60,000 nucleotides of DNA from Nymphaea colorata (GCF_008831285.2 NC_045140.1:18414370-18474369); one strand, 5' to 3'; counted from the first letter of the stretch, positions 35,481-47,950 are shown. Translations and numbers: made by a program. Notes: a model not told the origin generated them from the letters alone.

Positions 35481-35825
35481 TTTCACTCACAATTTGTAGA
35501 ATGCTAATCAGCCAAAGCATATAATTTGACCAGGGGACATGTGTCATACTGGTGCACAAATTTTAATGCACCCATATAGTAATAACTAAATACCTGTAGT
35601 TCATACTAATTTTTTTTTTTTTACAATGCCAAATGAAAATGAAAAAAAAAATTAAAAAGAAACTATAAAAAGCATTTTTTTTAACAAATTACTAAAACAC
35701 GGGAGGGCCACGCTAACTTTCTGTGGGGTATAAACGATGAGGACTTCTAGAAAGGCTGGGAGGAGGCGTAAAGTTGCCCTGAGGAAGGGCATCCATCAAT
35801 TATTAATAGTTGAAACTAAAGGGAG

Positions 35826-35905
35826 GACCCAAAGTTGTCGACCAACAACGAAAGGTTGTTGGCAGAGGATGAAGAGCATGTTGCAGGGCTTCTACTCTCT
35901 TGAAA
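35826..35905 (+). pseudogene. UPF0496 type B N-terminal fragment
   Basis: Matches about 70 bp of the type B head (CAGAGGATGAAGAGCATG, GTTGTCGA). It follows a segment related to the distal flank of type A (GAGGAAGGGCATCCATCAAT, AATTATTAATAGTTGAAACT). Confidence 0.65.
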
Positions 35906-36104
35906 AAGCTTCACTTCACGCCAATTCAAGACAGAGATTACTCTTAATCAAAAAAAGACCAGCGTTGCTGCTTTCGATAAGCTAAACTAGTGTTTAATAA
36001 AATAATAATAGTCGCAATGTCAAATGCTTTTCTACCGTGTCGTCGATCCTAAAAAAAAAAAAAGAATATGGTGATTCAGACTCTCCCACTGGTTTGCCTT
36101 TCAA

Positions 36105-36220
36105 ATGGCATGGCATGATCAAGGAAAATGAATGTAAGTGGAATTTACTAAGCTCAATTGGCGATACTTCACCAAATCAATCCTTGTGAATCAGATCAAT
36201 TGTTCTCACTTCAACACATA
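36105..36220. repeat. copy of the W-segment of the 44-60 kb duplications
   Basis: AAGCTCAATTGGCGATACTTCACCAAATCAAT-like sequence is shared with 58320-58440 and, more diverged, with 52490-52570. Confidence 0.6.
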
Positions 36221-36225
36221 AAGTG

Positions 36226-36226
<1 letters not shown>

Positions 36227-36276
<50 letters not shown>
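36227..36276. repeat. (TA)n microsatellite
   Basis: About 50 bp of pure TA repeats. Confidence 0.95.
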
Positions 36277-36278
<2 letters not shown>

Positions 36279-36885
36279 TATATTACAGTTATGCTTGTTT
36301 AGGAACAAATTTCTACTTATTTCTAGGATTTTCTTTTCACTTGCAATTTGTAGAATTTTAATCAGCCTAAGTGGACCTGGTTATGTGTCCTATAGGTGCA
36401 CGAATTTTTATGCCTCCACATAGTTAATAACTAAAATACCTTTAATTCATACAGATTTTTTTTTTTGTAAAGACAAAAACAAAAGTTTATTTTAAAAAAG
36501 TTTTAACTATTAATTTGTAATTTTGTAAACTAGTAGTGTAAAGTTTAACTGAGGAAGGGCAGACGTCAATTTTACAGTATTTATATATTATATATATATA
36601 ATGTCCACTCGGACTTTGTCTCCGCCTGAAAAAACGGGGGGAGTGTTCACAATGCTCTTTATATGTCGAAGCCAAAGTCAATTTGACAATTGACATTAGA
36701 TCCTTAGTCCCGCGTGGCCAAAGTGTAGGACCAAAAGGCTGATTGACCAGTTCGAGTCAATCGATGGTGCAAGATATGTGTCGCTGCAGTCTACTTATAA
36801 TGAAATTCTTGCACCTTTCGAAACTCTGTCCCTCTCATTAAAAGGGTCCCAATAATATTAAAAAAAATATTTTTTTCCATATTTT

Positions 36886-36886
<1 letters not shown>

Positions 36887-36942
<56 letters not shown>
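36887..36942. repeat. (TA)n microsatellite
   Basis: About 56 bp of pure TA repeats. Confidence 0.95.
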
Positions 36943-36943
<1 letters not shown>

Positions 36944-36949
36944 CCCCGA

Positions 36950-38520
36950 ATTCCCAAACCCAAGAACCCAAAAAATAAAAAACTGACGTATTTAAGTTAA
37001 TCTAGCTGAGTCTGGTTTAAAACAATAATAATAATAAATACAACTGCATGCCTGATTTCATATCAGTTGGCCAAAATCTAACCAATGCAGCGTTGTGAAA
37101 AATATTTTTTTTCTAATTTCTTTACATTAGTTTTATTTTTTAACAACTGGTGTTTGATTTGTATTTTTGCTTGCCCCTTCCCACTAGCATATTGTTTTCA
37201 CTTTGTAAAGCCATTACTTTACACAATAGCTTGTTTTCCCAACGGTTATTCAACTGAGTGTCATGGATCAACATCATGCCCCTCCGTTGAACGTAACCTT
37301 TTCTTTTTCTTTTTCTTTTTTTCATGTGACAAACTATAACCTGCTTACATATTTAAATGAACCCCCACATGTAACTAGCATGGTGATTCCATGATTTTTT
37401 TTTTCTTCAACAAAAAAAATGTCATTTTTCTATTTTGCGATTCTTCTTGGTGGTGCATAGAATTTACTGCCATAAGTGCAAACGCAAGTCTCATTAGCTC
37501 ACATAAACATACATCTTATAACAAACCGTACTCATTACGACTCTTTGTTCAATTTTTTATGCAAATGTTACGCATGTCCCTTTGTGGATTGTTTAAATCA
37601 TATCAATGAAATAGTTGAAGCCACTTCATACGAAAACACATATTTAAAGAATGTCAATTTATTTTTCCAATTAGGAGATTTTATATATATATATATATAT
37701 ATAACTAATGTTCAACCGTTAAATGAAAGACGAAGCAGTAAAATTTAAAAGAAAAAGCAAAAGCTCCGTTATCTCCACTGGCTCCCTCTTATTGATACTA
37801 CCGCCGGCGATTGAGAAAAGGAGGCTGAAGGAGGCAAGACAAGTTCTTTCACAATCCCAAGGAGGTCGTCCATGGAGGCAGGGCAAGTTCTGTCACGGTT
37901 TTAAAAGGAGCCGTTTGATGTTACGTTTCATAACTCTGCCCGGAACATGTTCACAGAAAACTACGGTGTAGTATTTTATGCACAATATTTTATGCATCTG
38001 CCTCAATCTTCGAAATTGATTTAGGAAAGAATAACAAGTTGTTGTCACTGCCAATCAACTCCAAAGTGAACCAATAAGAAAGAATGGAGGAAGAGAGAAA
38101 ATAAGAAAAAAAATTTGAAAAATCCATAAACGCACATACATATATATATCCGTTTTCATGCCTTTTCAAGCAAAAAAAAAAAAATTGTATGTTGTGACTT
38201 CACTGCTTAGACGAATACAAAATTTCTGAAAATGTGGAAATGAAAAGAAAACAACTATGAAACACAACTTTAACGCTGATATTATGAGCCAAAGTTGAGA
38301 TCAGTTATCTTTATAAAATTTGATCTATAGATTTAAATTTCCTCATCTTTTTTGTCAATTATATAAATTTAGATATTTTGCGTCCATTTATACGGTTGGA
38401 TTTATGATCGAACGAGTAACACAGCGGCAAACAGTTAGAAGGCCCAAGTGAAAAGATTGCATATATACATATTTAAAAAATACATGTATACACACAAAGA
38501 GAGAGAGAAAGAGACCGAGA
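36950..38520. other. intergenic, carries flanking repeats, no supported gene
   Basis: 37390-37690 is another copy of the multi-copy upstream repeat (GCAAACGCAAGTCTCATTAG). 36540-36850 matches 47620-47880 (TTAGTCCCRCGTGGYYAAAG, GAAACTCTGTC). Confidence 0.45.
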
Positions 38521-38528
38521 GAGTTATT

Positions 38529-38772
38529 GAGAAACATAGCAATATCAGTGTTCCCAATGTCAGAAAAAATTGCTGAGTATCAAGAGATGCAATTCAGCAG
38601 TTGCTACTTTATGAACCAGACTAATTCAAAAAACGATTCTCAGAGTTGCCGAGAAACGTAACAATGTCACTGTTACCAACATCAGGAAAAAATTACTAAG
38701 TGGGCATCATCAAAAGGTGGAATTCAGCAGCTGCTATGCCATGGACCAGACTAATCCAAAACGTTTCTCTAG
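38529..38772. repeat. tandem repeat of about 122 bp, two diverged units
   Basis: Units begin GAGAAACATAGCAATATCAG (38529) and GAGAAACGTAACAATGTCAC (38651). Both contain ATTCAGCAG and GACCAGACTAAT. They lie just downstream of the DCC-like relic. Confidence 0.75.
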
Positions 38773-38777
38773 GTCTG

Positions 38778-39069
38778 CTAGGAACTCTTGCGAAGTCTTT
38801 CAAAAATCTCATGCCTGTCAATGAAGCGATCGAGTACCTCTTCATTTGGGACAATGCAATCTTTCTCTTTTCCAAACAAACTGATATCGCCGCTTCGCTA
38901 TATAGTCATAGCCTGCATCCGTCAGAGCGGTTGGGATTACTAGCAAGAGGCTTAACGCCGAGTAAGGCAATGGCGAGTACGAAAGAATCTTGAGTGCAGC
39001 TGCAACAAGAACAATAACAGCTTCACCACCACAGAAGAAAGTTTCCGTATCAACGACAGGCAGAAACAA
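38778..39069 (-). pseudogene. C-terminal relic of a DCC-family (DUF393) thiol oxidoreductase
   Basis: One frame reads ALKILSYSPLPYSALSLLLV, PTALTDAGYDYIAKRRYQF; a shifted frame continues FGKEKDCIVPNEEVLDRFID and ends RLRKSS at a TAG (38778-38780). Together these match the C-terminal part of plant DCC proteins (PLPYSAL, YDYVAKRRY, WFGK, C-hV, RFIDR), typically plastid-predicted. The frame changes by one or two bases near 38870-38880. The N-terminal catalytic part with the YDGVC..C motif was not found upstream. Residues upstream of ALKIL do not look family-like. A damaged or misassembled last exon. Confidence 0.65.
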
Positions 39070-39299
39070 GGAGCTTCTGCAATCTGCATTAAAGATGGGA
39101 AACTCAAGTCGAAAGGAAAAAAACTCGGTTTAGTCCGCAGCTCCACGGAGTAACTTCAATAGAATAGTGGTTCACAAAACAATCACAGTTTCTTAAAGAA
39201 GCGCTTGAATGGTGAAAAGCAAACAAAAAGCTGCCATGAAGTATGAAGGAAAGGAGCAGAGACGTGAGCCTTCGTGAAAGAGTATGCACGTAGCTATAA

Positions 39300-40110
39300 T
39301 AAAAGTGACAATATGGCTTGGATGGCTATCAGACAGGTGTAGTATTTCACTGAGACACTACGCAAAGTAGTTTTAAAGAGCCACATGACAATCAACACAA
39401 GAATCTATTGTCCATGTCAGGCACTTGCTTAGCTCATAATACTGAAACTGCTGAATGAAAATGAAAGAATAGTTGAAGTATCATCAGTCGATGCCTAAGG
39501 CCTCTTTACCAGATGAATAACAATTCACATAATACATTTAAAATAGTCATGTTGACGTTTTTTTTATTTACTAAGAAGTAACATAAATCAATCAAAAGAA
39601 AAAAAAATTGAACAAAAATTATCATACAATCAAATCATCAATCGAGTATGTCTCTGGTACGCTGTAACTTTGCAATTTTCCTCTATTGTAGCATAAACTT
39701 TTGTAAGTTCAGCATTTGAACAAAGAAACGGGACCATAAGAACAATTAGTGAAAATAGTTGCACATGCACGCAGAAAGACCTATCTCTGTGCCCTTGATT
39801 GTGAACTCTAACATTAGCATCCTACGCCTGACTTCCGATCCTTACTCTTGGTTTCTGACTACTGACTTCTTGATGATATCCTAACAGAGTTTCCGCACTC
39901 TAATGGGTTTCCTTCCCTAGTAAAAGAGCACAAGGACAATAACTCAACAAGGGATAATTGCCTACTTTAACTTAAAAAACTAAAAAGGTTATGGAAGAAA
40001 TTTTCCTAAGCTTAAACAGGTAATAACTTTCACATATTTGGATAAGGAAACTCTTGAATTTGCAACCCAGGGAGGATGTAACAATGAGATGCCAGCATCA
40101 ACGAAAATCT
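39300..40110. other. no supported gene
   Basis: AT-rich; could be intron or intergenic DNA of a minus-strand gene. Confidence 0.3.
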
Positions 40111-40113
40111 TAC

Positions 40114-40212
40114 ATCATCATGACAGCTAAAGTCACTTGAGAACACGGGCCTCCAATTGAAAATTTCAATGGCTCCCTCATCATACAGCTTTTCCATTTG
40201 AAGCGTATTCAT
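40114..40212 (-). CDS. candidate internal exon, unidentified gene
   Basis: A 99-bp open stretch (33 codons; residues LYDEGAIEIFNWRPVFSS visible) follows a pyrimidine-rich tract ending TTTGTGTAAAG and ends at a GTAAGA donor. I do not recognise the peptide. It is on the same strand as the DCC relic, but no evidence joins them. Confidence 0.3.
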
Positions 40213-40798
40213 CTTTACACAAATTAAGAAAAGAAGAGTAGAAAATTCTTAGTAACAAGTCCTTATTCCAGTTATATTTCATTGTTTATAACTTTATATT
40301 ATGTTTAGTCCCGTGATGACCATTTCCTAGTGATTGTTCCTTCTCCACCTTTCTATGAATGTGGATGATGCTCTTCTCCTTATTGCAATTAAGCCAACAT
40401 TTTCTACACTGGTCCATTTTGTTCCTCAACTTTTTGATGTAATCCTTTCTGTATTTTCTCTTGCATTCAGTTTCCGCGCCAAGCCAAATTGGCCCGCACT
40501 GATGAATACATTGTCATATTTACTTTGATTCTCTATAGCTGTCAAAGTATAGGGGTTTTGATGCTCGCCAGTTTTTTCAGTTCTTTATGGGTATCAACCA
40601 ATTTTCTACGTTATGTGTGCTCCAACACCATGAATCCATTTCCCACAATGGTCGAAAAAGTACTGCAATTTGCTAAAATAAAGTGAACCCACTTCTAAAT
40701 AACATAAAATAGATAATTATTAGCTAGTTCATCTGATTCGGGAAAAACAACAGGTCCTTGCTGCCGCCTCCTGAAAAGAAGTTTGAAAAAGCAGAATG

Positions 40799-40801
<3 letters not shown>

Positions 40802-40844
<43 letters not shown>

Positions 40845-40845
40845 T
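40802..40845. repeat. (AT)n microsatellite
   Basis: AT dinucleotide run of about 44 bp with one C near the end. Confidence 0.93.
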
Positions 40846-41198
40846 GGTGTTAATTATCTTGGAAAAGGGGGATTTGTTTTGGTTCTACTTATTTTGTCAT
40901 TCCCTTTACTAGAAATTTGAAAAGATCAAGGAATTAAATGATAATCTTGGCATAAAGGAGATTCTTACAGACATGAGAGGCATGAAGAATAGACATGTCT
41001 TGGCACCCATTTATTATAGTGTGACGCTTCATAATTAAAATGCCTTTGTAACATTGAAAAAACAATATGAGAGAAGAAAAAAGCTAAGAGAAAAGAGTAA
41101 AAGAGGAATATGAGGCACACGCAGTACCTGTCTATATAATCAGCTTCATGTGATCAATTTTCTAATGATGATTTATCATATGTTGATCTTGTGATGTA

Positions 41199-41379
41199 TC
41201 AACCAACAACACAAGCTCCTATTTCAAGAGTGCCAATGCCAATTGCTTGTTGTTCATGCCATACCACTAGCATATCTAGTCGACATTTCAAGTTATTCAT
41301 GCCACCGTAATCTAGGCGTACATTTGAAATGAAATTCATTGGAACAGGACCATCGCTGTTAATGAGTTCCTTGGAAAAA
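41199..41379 (-). CDS. candidate terminal exon, unidentified gene
   Basis: After a good acceptor (CCTTGTGTTTCAG) a 60-codon open stretch carries FSKELINSDGPVPMNF and CRLDMLVVWHEQQAIGIGTL and stops after IGACVVG. Its composition looks like coding DNA. No family recognised, and the upstream exons are not visible. Confidence 0.35.
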
Positions 41380-41660
41380 CTGAAACACAAGGTGGGGTAG
41401 TATACCACGTCCCAAAAATTGAGAACCATGATATGAATAAAAGAAAGAAGAAACGAGACATTTTTATATATTGGTCCCATAAGATTAATGTGCAGAAAAA
41501 TTGACAAGCATCTGGCAGGTGTTTCATAACCATGTTTTTCATCCATACCCTGGTGAATCGTAATAAGGCTGAAGTAATTACCCAACAAGAAAAAGACATG
41601 TCAAGATGCACCATGGAAGGTCCAACAAAGATTCTCAGTCTGGTCGGGTGGAGGACTTAG

Positions 41661-44215
41661 TGATGTAATAACCCACCCACGATACTGTTTTTAAACAGGG
41701 GGAGTTTACCCTAATCGTAATAGAGAATTTTCTGTTTGGAGAAGGCTAGGCTTTCTGTGTGTGTGTGTAGTGTCTCGAGCTCGTACGTTGTTAGCAGGCT
41801 AACAAACTGGTATCAGAGCCAGCAAGATGGGAGAAAGAGCGACGGCGGTGGGAGGTATGCTGGCCATCGAGTCACACAGAGTCCGCACTGAGGAAGCCAT
41901 GGATTCCATCAACCGGCAGGTGCACTTGGTAGAAAGACAACATCAGGAGCTCGACGCCAGACTACAAGCGATCCTCGCTGAGCAGCAAGCAGTTTCGGAA
42001 ATGATGAGAGAGCTTCTTCATCAAGGTAGGCCACCTCAATCCCATAACACCGAGCACACAGAGACAGATCCTTCGTCGGGAGATACGGCATTTCCCTTGT
42101 CAGGAGAGGGAGTGACGGGGGTTTGTCGAATTGGAAACCGGCTAAGATGGAGTTCCCTCAATTCGGTGGGAAGGACTTGCTAAGCTGGATTTTCAAGGCA
42201 GAGCAGTTCTTCGAGTGTCAGGGCATCGACGAAGAACGCAAGGTAAGTCAAGCAGCGATGCACCTTGAGGGACCAGCCATACGGCTGGCTATTAGCGCAT
42301 CACGGGAAACCAGATTGGTAGGGTCTGGTAGAAGCTATGAAGGCGAGGTTTGGGCGTTCGACTTATCTCGACTATAGGGCGAAAAGTTTTGAAGAGCTAA
42401 ACAATATGGTACGAGGCTGGCCAGTGGAGGATCTCATCAGAGCCTTTGTAGGGGCCTCAAGGATGACATCCGTATAGAAATTCAAGCATTAAAACCTCGC
42501 AGCCTTTCCGATTGTTTTCATCTTGCATGGATGGTGGAGGAGAAGCACTGCAGAATTCAGTTTGCGGGGAGGCAGGGAGAGGGGGACAGAGGCGGTCGTG
42601 TTCCGTGGGGACGACCAGAGGCATTTCCGCTTCCCGCAGGGACGCCAACAATCCCTATGGACATACGTTTGTCCACAGTGAAACCAAAGACCATATAACA
42701 GATTGAAAATTTGCAAATAGCATTCTTTTCAACTAGAGGAAGAGGTCATGGTCGTGGATCGTTCCGCAGTAAGGGACGAGGTCATTCCAACAACCAAAGC
42801 ACAAGTGATGGACAGTCTCCAAATCAAAGAGGAAATTCCAAAGCATTGGTTGTATGTCAATATCGTGACAAGGAAGAACATATAGCCAACGCGTATTGCT
42901 GGGACATACCTTAAGGTGTTCTCTGTCTTAACTGTTCAAAAAGGAGATGATGAAAATTGGTATCCGGATAGTGGTGCGTTCAACCATGTTACTTGAAGTG
43001 ACCAGGCGTTTGTTGATAAGCAACCGGCAGCAAATGGTGAAGGTATATTAGTCGGTAATGGGTCTGTTGTTCAAGTTTCTAGCATCACTGATATACAATT
43101 GCATTCCCAGTAGTCTTATTTTAAACATAATAAAGTTTTACATGCCTCGAATATTGCTAAAAATCTGCTACCAGTTGGTCAATACACTAGAGATAACATT
43201 TGCATATGTTAATTTACTCCATCTAAATTAATTGGTTAGGTTCAACGGACCGAAATACTGCTCCTTTGGCAACGAAAAAACAAGTGGCGGCTGTTTCCAG
43301 TTGGAGCTTGGGAAGTAGCAGTAATGGCAGACGTTGGTCAAAGAAGATCATTCTCCATCAACCATTAGCACAAGCGTTTGGGTCATGTACATCAACGAGC
43401 AGTGATGCTCCTAATAAAAAATAAAGGTATTTCAGTCAACTTTTCTCCATGCTCGGAAATTTGTCAAAACTGTTTAATGAGCGAGGCACATAAGTTGCTG
43501 TTTAAGTTAGCCGCATCACATAGTAGACAAGTCTTGAAGGTCTTACATGTTGATATTTGGTGATCTTCCTTAGTAGTATGAAGAGAAAGTTTTCGATATT
43601 TCTTAAAATGTGCGGATGAATTTTCTCACTTCAGTTGGTTGTTTCCTATGAAGAACAAGAGTGATGCTTATAATTGCTTTGTATTTATCAAGTCTGCGGT
43701 TGAAAAATAGCTTGGTGTGCCCTTTACATCTCTACCAAAAGACAACGAAACTGAATTTACAAGTTGCCGTTTTGAAGGTTTCTTGAAAAATTATGACATT
43801 CACCACCGCTTCTCTTGCGCCTACACCTCCGACCGAAATGGCTTGGTAAAAAGGAAAGAAAGTGATGTCGTAGAGATGGTTAATTCTCTCTATGATAAAT
43901 GATATCTCACTAACGCAAGCAATCATTCTGGATTGAAACATTTAGGCCCGCAATATAACCGCCTTCCATGAAGTTACTCAATGGGAAGTTTCCATATGAA
44001 GTGATGATCGGTAGAAGACCATATGACACTCATAATGTTTGGGTCTGTATAATACCCATTAACGATGCCTCAAAATTCTACAAAATTTGAACCACGAACG
44101 AAAGTTTGTATATTTGTAGGATACGGCGCAAGGTAAAATGGGTACTTATGTTTTTAGCCAGCCACCAACAAGGTAATAATTTCTTGACATGTATTTTTTT
44201 ATGAAAATTCTAGAT
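41661..44215 (+). mobile_element. decayed chimeric LTR retroelement: gypsy-type gag joined to copia pol
   Basis: A primer site TGGTATCAGAGCC lies at 41809. An LTR-like 3' end (TGATGTAATAACCC... to GGCTAACA) precedes it; its left edge is not certain. 41827-42660 encodes a gypsy-type gag in several frames (MEFPQFGGKDLLSWIFKAEQ, a LRSRFG-like ARFGRSTYLDY, LKPRSLSDCF). 42700-44215 encodes copia parts: a degenerate zinc knuckle (CQYRDKEEHIANAYC), protease remnant DSGAFNHVT, pre-integrase KRLGHVHQ, and integrase (EFSHFSWLFPMKNKSDA, SLPKDNETEF, SDRNGLVKRK, KFPYEVMIGRRPYD). Many stops and frameshifts. Reverse transcriptase and RNase H are missing. Entirely non-functional. Confidence 0.8.
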
Positions 44216-46109
44216 GTGCAGGGAAACAAGGACGCACAGATACCAACATCAAAGTGTGTAGGGCATCTTGGCTTTGAATTAAACTGATCCGTTGGATTCT
44301 CTTTTTTCTCTTAGCTGCATGTCACAAGAGATAAATATCTATTATGAGCATAAACAAAATGTGGTTCCAAAGAGCTGGCTAGGTGTTTAGCTCAAACCTT
44401 TGCAGCTAAATTGCTAAGGTTTCCTGATCTACATGGCACATCTTTCGATGACTCGAGTTAAAAAAAAAAAAGGGAAACGAAGCCAAAGTATAGTTTCACA
44501 CGATCAGAGAAATTCTAAATGGGAATGCAAATATCTCAAGAGTTTGGACCTGGATCTCATCCTGGTTTGACACACATTGAGAGATTCTGAGATTCTAAGA
44601 TAATCTCCTTTGGGATGTATGAATTTAAGATTAGACCCTTCTTTCCCTAGCTTAGACCTTACTTTTAATTAAACAACAATAATTGTCGTGAAGATTTTCC
44701 GTTCATTTCTGATCTGAGGTCCCCAATTTGATTAAGCGTGACTTAATTTTGTGTGAGTCGCTTCTCGAACACACAAACGATCTTGATCAGAAAATAATGA
44801 TGATACATGGTCAAGCTTAATGATCATTGTTCTTTGTTTTTGGATTGTGATCAATTTTTTCGTGAGAAAGTTAGTAGAAAAATCGAATTATTATTATTTT
44901 CTGTTATTTTTATGATTTTTAAATTTTAAATCGTCCTGAGGTTTTCTTCACCAAAACAAACTCCACACTTAATACCCAAGAAAAACCACACCAATAAAAT
45001 AAAAATACTAAGAAGTTGTTTGATGACAAGAACAATGTTTTTTACTTTTTTTTTTTTTTTAAACACAATGTTCTATGAATCTATCATAAAAATTCATGAA
45101 CCACTATATTGTAGCACTTTTATTACGGAATTCCCTTTAAGGGTATGTTGGGTGATGGGTGCTAAAATAGGCTTTTACCTACACATACAAAAAGGTATAT
45201 GTCTAATTGAGTTGAGTATAACATCAACATCTAGAGATTGTGTATGGCGGACACACCCCCATCCTAGGCAACTTGGCTGTGGTGAGATAAAGGGCGGAAG
45301 CAGGTGCGGGCATTGTGTGGACAATTGCCCACACATATTCGCAAGAAATTCCTATCTTCATGTTGATATTTGAGGATTTTTTTTTTCATTTACATGTTGG
45401 TGCCTTCTAAAAATTTAAAATTTTTATAAGTAATGCTCCTTGCCGACAATTTCGGGCTTCCCAAGCATCTACCATTAACCTGAATCCAACTATCACCTTG
45501 CTGAAAAATGAATGCATGCTTGCTTGCTGCTTAACATTGTGTCTCTTGGACTTATCAACATCCCATAACTGGAACTGGTTTGTTTGGGAATTTTGAATCC
45601 TCTTGTCCTTTTTCTGCTTAGCAAAGTATTGATTTTGTTCAATCTGAATTTTGAGGTGCCTCTCAACAGAATTTCAATCAAGCATTCACTTTTTTTTTTT
45701 TTTAATTTTCATTGCTTGCTGGTTTAAGTTTTAACTTTTATTTTGGTGCAAATTGGGCTTTTGCTCGGGAAAGGCCAGTTCAACCTCAAAAAAGAGCCCT
45801 CCACCTTGCCCCTCATCTCCCAAGTAAAGTATTAGATTTTTCTTGGTGCCTAGTGAACACTAGACCTAATATATATACTTCAACTGGCATAACGGTGTAG
45901 ATGTGTTGAGAATATATTTGCAAAAGCAATACATCACGCATAGTACGCACATATGCTGCAATGATGTTAGAATGTACAAAGACTTGTTTTTTTAAAAAAA
46001 AAAATTACAACAGGCTGAGCCAATCACATCTAATTTACACATCGAAAAAAGTAGACTGGGAGAAACGACAGCCTTGAACGTCAACCACAAAGGCGTCTTG
46101 CAAACCTGG

Positions 46110-46657
46110 TTACATGCACATGCTTAACCCATTGAAGTCGCACATGCCTGACCCACTGATGCCACAGTAACCCAAGCAGCAAAGAGCCGAAAGCCTGCCA
46201 TGAAAGTGTATCAGCAGCTTAGCCCCAAACACATGGAAAAAAGAGAAACAGAAAAAGAAAAAAAAGGAAAGTGCCATGGTGGAATATTTTAGATGAAAAA
46301 ATCTCTCTCCTTTCTGTTAACATTTCTTCAGAAAATACCTTCGTTCTTTTTTCTTCTTCCTTTTTTTTTTGCAAAGTGAAAGAAGAATATCTCGGCCAGT
46401 TTAATCTTACCAAACAGTGTTTGAGACTAAACATTCAAGGCAATGGATCATAAAAAAGGAAAACGGACGCATGAAAGAGCTTTGCCAACTTACGCTGGTC
46501 CGAGACAACCCATGCAGCCCTGCTGCGGAGGTGTCTGCACCTGCTGCGGAGGCGCCTGCATGTAGATCACCGTTGGAGGTGGCCCCGCCGGTGGAGGGTA
46601 TCCTGGTGCAGGGTAGGGTGCTCCATAGTTCGGAGGTGCCTGATTGTAATAACTCAT
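46110..46657 (-). CDS. CYSTM-type small Pro/Tyr-rich protein, copy 1 (two exons)
   Basis: Exon 1 is 46494-46657 and exon 2 is 46110-46194, with a 299-bp GT-AG intron (donor GTAAGT, acceptor TGGCAG). The spliced product is 82 residues: MSYYNQAPPNYGAPYPAPGY, a short Pro-rich part, a Gln/Pro stretch, GCMGCLGPALSALCCLGYCG, then a short tail with more Cys. Pro/Tyr-rich head plus Cys-rich hydrophobic C-terminus is the layout of plant CYSTM (cysteine-rich transmembrane module) proteins, small membrane-associated proteins linked in the literature to stress responses. The phase works only if the two exons are spliced. Compared with copy 2, the head is shorter and the C-terminus longer. Its upstream region holds extra tandem repeats. 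Confidence 0.75.
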
Positions 46658-46717
46658 CTTGACGAACTACGAGTCCCTGAAGCTTGAAGCTACGAGTGCA
46701 AACGAAAGAAGAGGAGG

Positions 46718-46957
46718 AGCAAGGAGGAATGGGAGGTGGGTGAGGAAGAGAAGGATGTAAATAAATACAAGGGCAACAGGCCAAATCAGTTGAAGGTGTA
46801 GACGATGGTCCCGACTTCCAACCGAGCAATTTTCTTCAGCAAGGAGGAATGGGAGGTGGGTGAGGAAGAAAAGGATGTAAATCAATGCAAGGGCAACAGG
46901 GGAAACCAATTGAAAGGTGTAGACGATGGTTCCACCTTCCAACCGAGCAATTTCCTT
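46718..46957. repeat. 120-bp tandem duplication upstream of CYSTM copy 1
   Basis: AGCAAGGAGGAATGGGAGGT begins both units (46718 and 46838), followed by matching sequence through CCAACCGAGCAATTT. Copy 2 has the corresponding sequence only once (about 51240-51350). Confidence 0.9.
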
Positions 46958-47035
46958 CACATATAAACCTTTTGCAAGGGCGGTTCCAACTTCCAACCGA
47001 GCAATTTCCTTCACAGTTAAACCTTTTGCAAGGGC
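46928..47035. repeat. 54-bp tandem duplication upstream of CYSTM copy 1
   Basis: Units start GGTTCCACCTTCCAACCGAG (46928) and GGTTCCAACTTCCAACCGAG (46982) and end AACCTTTTGCAAGGGC. Copy 2 has a single version (about 51321-51376). Confidence 0.9.
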
Positions 47036-47950
47036 TGATGAGGGGAGAATTACTCGTCTCGATCAACAAGTCCACAGCGCAGCGTGTATATGTGATCCAG
47101 TAGTTGGTGCTCGACTGGAAAGTTGCGTTGACGCAGTGGTCTCTTTCTTTGATATTTCTTCATCCAATAATGTTCTCCCAGAGCCCCCGTGAGAACCACA
47201 CTTCTCTCATTCACAATTTGAATTGGTCAAAAAGCAGGCATGGATTAATAGCTTTCATTTAGGCAAGCTGTTTCCATTGAGTGAGACTCTCAAAGCGTCC
47301 CCAGGGAATAAATTTAGTTGGAATTGCCAGCGAAGTGCTTCAGCGTGCGAACAAATAATCGGTGCGTGGATCTTTCTAACGATCGATCAATGCATTATCT
47401 TCACTAGTTCATATTCCCTTGTATCCGAATCAGCGTGTAAGTTCCAATCAAGAAGACGACGCAAGATGTACTAATCAAGAAACTTGCGGGTTGGCTTTCT
47501 GTATCAATCGGACTCTTGGTAGAGCGGTAAGCAGAAAAGAAACATATTGATAACTTCTCAATATGTATTTTTTTTATTAATATGTATTTCTCAATAATGT
47601 CCCATCAGTTGAAACTAAAGGGACACTGTTTACGTATTTATATATTTAATGTCCACAGTCCCTCTGACTATGTCTCAGCCTGAAAAAACGCGGGGAGTGT
47701 TCACGATGCTTTTTATATGTCGAAGCCAAATCAATTTGACATTAGATCCTTAGTCCCACGTGGTTAAAGTATAGGACCAGAAGGCTGATTGATAAGTTCC
47801 AGCCAAAGGAGGGTGCAAGATCCGTGTGGCCGCAGTCCCCTTCCAATGAAAATTCTTGCACCTTTGAAACTCTGTCAAAATTATTTTTATATATATATAT
47901 TTATCATAAATATATGTTTATATATTTTAAAATTTTTGCAGACTCAACCC

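Larger units (their letters stand above)
44230..47460. repeat. segmental duplication unit 1
   Basis: Matches 48595-53950 in blocks: 45050-45360 to 48560-48890, 45420-45900 to 48950-49650, 45900-46700 to 50395-51220, 47140-47460 to 52050-52310. The block at 44250-44720 matches 53250-53960 and, in part, 59080-59150. Confidence 0.75.
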
